The notes under the pieces: model-generated
Told to the model about the DNA's origin: nothing
Seen by the model: the letters and a program-made list of their open reading frames with translations, nothing else
The model's database searches: none
In this document: positions 5,218 to 5,824 of the stretch, piece after piece
Position numbering within the stretch: position 1 is the stretch's first letter
How the letters are laid out: each line of letters opens with the position of its first letter
DNA from: Gammaproteobacteria bacterium
Lineage (GTDB): Bacteria > Pseudomonadota > Gammaproteobacteria > Pseudomonadales > Halomonadaceae
DNA length: 5,824 bases
Direction: 5' to 3'
Assembly (NCBI GenBank): GCA_023485185.1
Contig: JAMCZP010000143.1
Location: forward strand, 1-5,824
Translations under genes and position numbers: made by a program

Positions 5218-5731
5218 GCTCGCCACCCGGAAAGGATTACGCGGATCGTTATCCCAGGCCAGGAAGGGTTGGCCAGTCTCTTGAGGCACCATGGTGATGC
5301 AGTTTTCTACTGGGCAGGTGATTTGGCATAGATTGCAGCCCACGCACTCCTCTTCAATTACCTCGTAACGCCGCGCGCCGTCCTGCTTGATGAGTTTGGC
5401 AATCGACTGGTGGGAGGTATCTTCACAGGCGATATAGCAGCGGCCGCACTCGATGCATAAATCCTGGTCGATCTTGGCGATGGTCTTGAAGTTGATATCC
5501 AGGTGCTTCCAGTCGGTGGTTTGCGGTATCGCCTTGCGGGAAAACGCCTCAATGGAGTCGTAACCTTTTTCCGCCATCCAGCGGGAGAGGCCATCTTTCA
5601 TCTCTTCTACAATCCTGAAGCCGTTGAGCATTGCCGCCGTGCACACCTGCACGCTGCCGGAGCCGAGGGCGATAAATTCCGCTGCATCCCGCCAGGTAGA
5701 AATACCACCAATACCTGAAATCGGTAGCGTA
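5215..5731 (-). CDS. preA: NAD-dependent dihydropyrimidine dehydrogenase subunit PreA (C-terminal part only)
   Basis: Cytosolic PreA reduces uracil or thymine to the dihydro form together with the flavoprotein PreT, the first step of reductive pyrimidine breakdown. The 171 residues visible are the C-terminal ~40% of a protein of about 410-425. They show the end of the FMN-binding barrel (PISGIGGISTWRDAAEF, SVQVCTAAMLNGFRIVEEM) and then a ferredoxin-like domain with two [4Fe-4S] motifs: CIECGRCYIAC and CVGCNLCQITCP (fragment cysteines 92, 95, 98, 102 and 129, 132, 135, 139), ending NPFRVAS. The GTG at 5650-5652 looks like a start but lies within the conserved barrel, and the frame continues with clear PreA residues up to 5731, so the gene is truncated, not short. 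Beyond 5731 the sequence switches to an inverted copy of preA, with a stop codon at 5773-5775 in this frame. Whether the real gene is intact cannot be seen. Confidence 0.93.
5280..5372 (-). repeat. Internal arm of a 93-bp perfect inverted repeat (inside preA)
   Basis: This stretch of preA, encoding the second iron-sulphur cluster motif from RYEVIEEE to MVPQ, is repeated exactly in reverse complement at 5732-5824. The arms are 359 bases apart. This arm is the native copy because it reads as uninterrupted preA. Confidence 0.97.
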
Positions 5732-5824
5732 GGCGTTACGAGGTAATTGAAGAGGAGTGCGTGGGCTGCAATCTATGCCAAATCACCTGCCCAGTAGAAA
5801 ACTGCATCACCATGGTGCCTCAAG
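5732..5824 (+). repeat. Terminal inverted copy of preA bases 5280-5372, likely chimeric
   Basis: Exact reverse complement of 5280-5372 over all 93 bases, running to the window edge. On the plus strand it reads RYEVIEEECVGCNLCQITCP onward, with a stop codon at 5725-5727 just upstream, so it is not a gene start. It replaces the expected upstream part of preA. Zero divergence, location at the sequence end and disruption of a conserved gene favour an assembly or amplification chimera over a natural element. Confidence 0.95.

Noticed and set aside
5650..5652. GTG as the start of a short 145-residue iron-sulphur protein
   Set aside because: The codon is the Val of the conserved PreA segment SVQVCTAAM, and PreA residues continue upstream to 5731.
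5732..5824. Terminal inverted repeat of a mobile element
   Set aside because: The repeat is ordinary preA coding sequence, no transposase or target duplication is present, and the copy runs to the window end.

Overview
The window looks like a piece of chromosome from a moderately halophilic gammaproteobacterium, most likely Halomonas or a close relative. This rests on overall protein character (an acidic periplasmic binding protein, a CodB/Pre-type pyrimidine locus, an Nrt-type ABC transporter) and was not tested by any search. Every gene I can support is on the minus strand, so the biological reading order runs from high to low coordinates.

Layout in transcription order: (1) 5215-5731, the C-terminal part of preA, the ferredoxin-like/dihydropyrimidine dehydrogenase subunit of reductive pyrimidine breakdown. 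It is cut by a 93-bp inverted copy of its own sequence that forms the last bases of the window (5732-5824) and is probably an assembly or amplification chimera. (2) 4998-5214, a spacer with a 12-bp tandem repeat starting at the preA stop codon, two adjacent hairpins (probable terminator), and a promoter overlapping a perfect 34-bp dyad. (3) 4128-4997, a lone periplasmic binding protein of the siderophore/iron (FatB/CeuA) type without visible permease or ATPase. (4) 3759-4127, a dense regulatory region. (5) 714-3758, a three-gene nitrate/nitrite-type ABC transporter: Tat-exported binding protein (nrtA-like), permease (nrtB-like), ATPase (nrtD-like), closed by a clear intrinsic terminator. (6) 1-557, the N-terminal 185 codons of a CodB-type cytosine permease with its own promoter.

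The most interesting part is the region upstream of the transporter operon. Going downstream it contains two NtrC-like sites 30 bp apart, a sigma-54 promoter with the exact GG-N10-GC spacing, then a leader RNA starting almost at the predicted +1 with two stem-loops, each carrying a six-base loop with A at position 1 and G at position 4, and finally a long terminator hairpin whose 5' arm overlaps the second stem-loop. That is the architecture of ANTAR-protein (NasR/NasT) antitermination leaders, as known for the Klebsiella nasF operon. The codB gene also has a good sigma-54 promoter. Together this suggests a nitrogen-scavenging locus: nitrate/nitrite uptake and pyrimidine uptake and breakdown under general nitrogen control, with nitrate-specific antitermination added to the transporter operon only. 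The regulators (NtrC, an ANTAR protein) and the nitrate reductase genes are not in the window.
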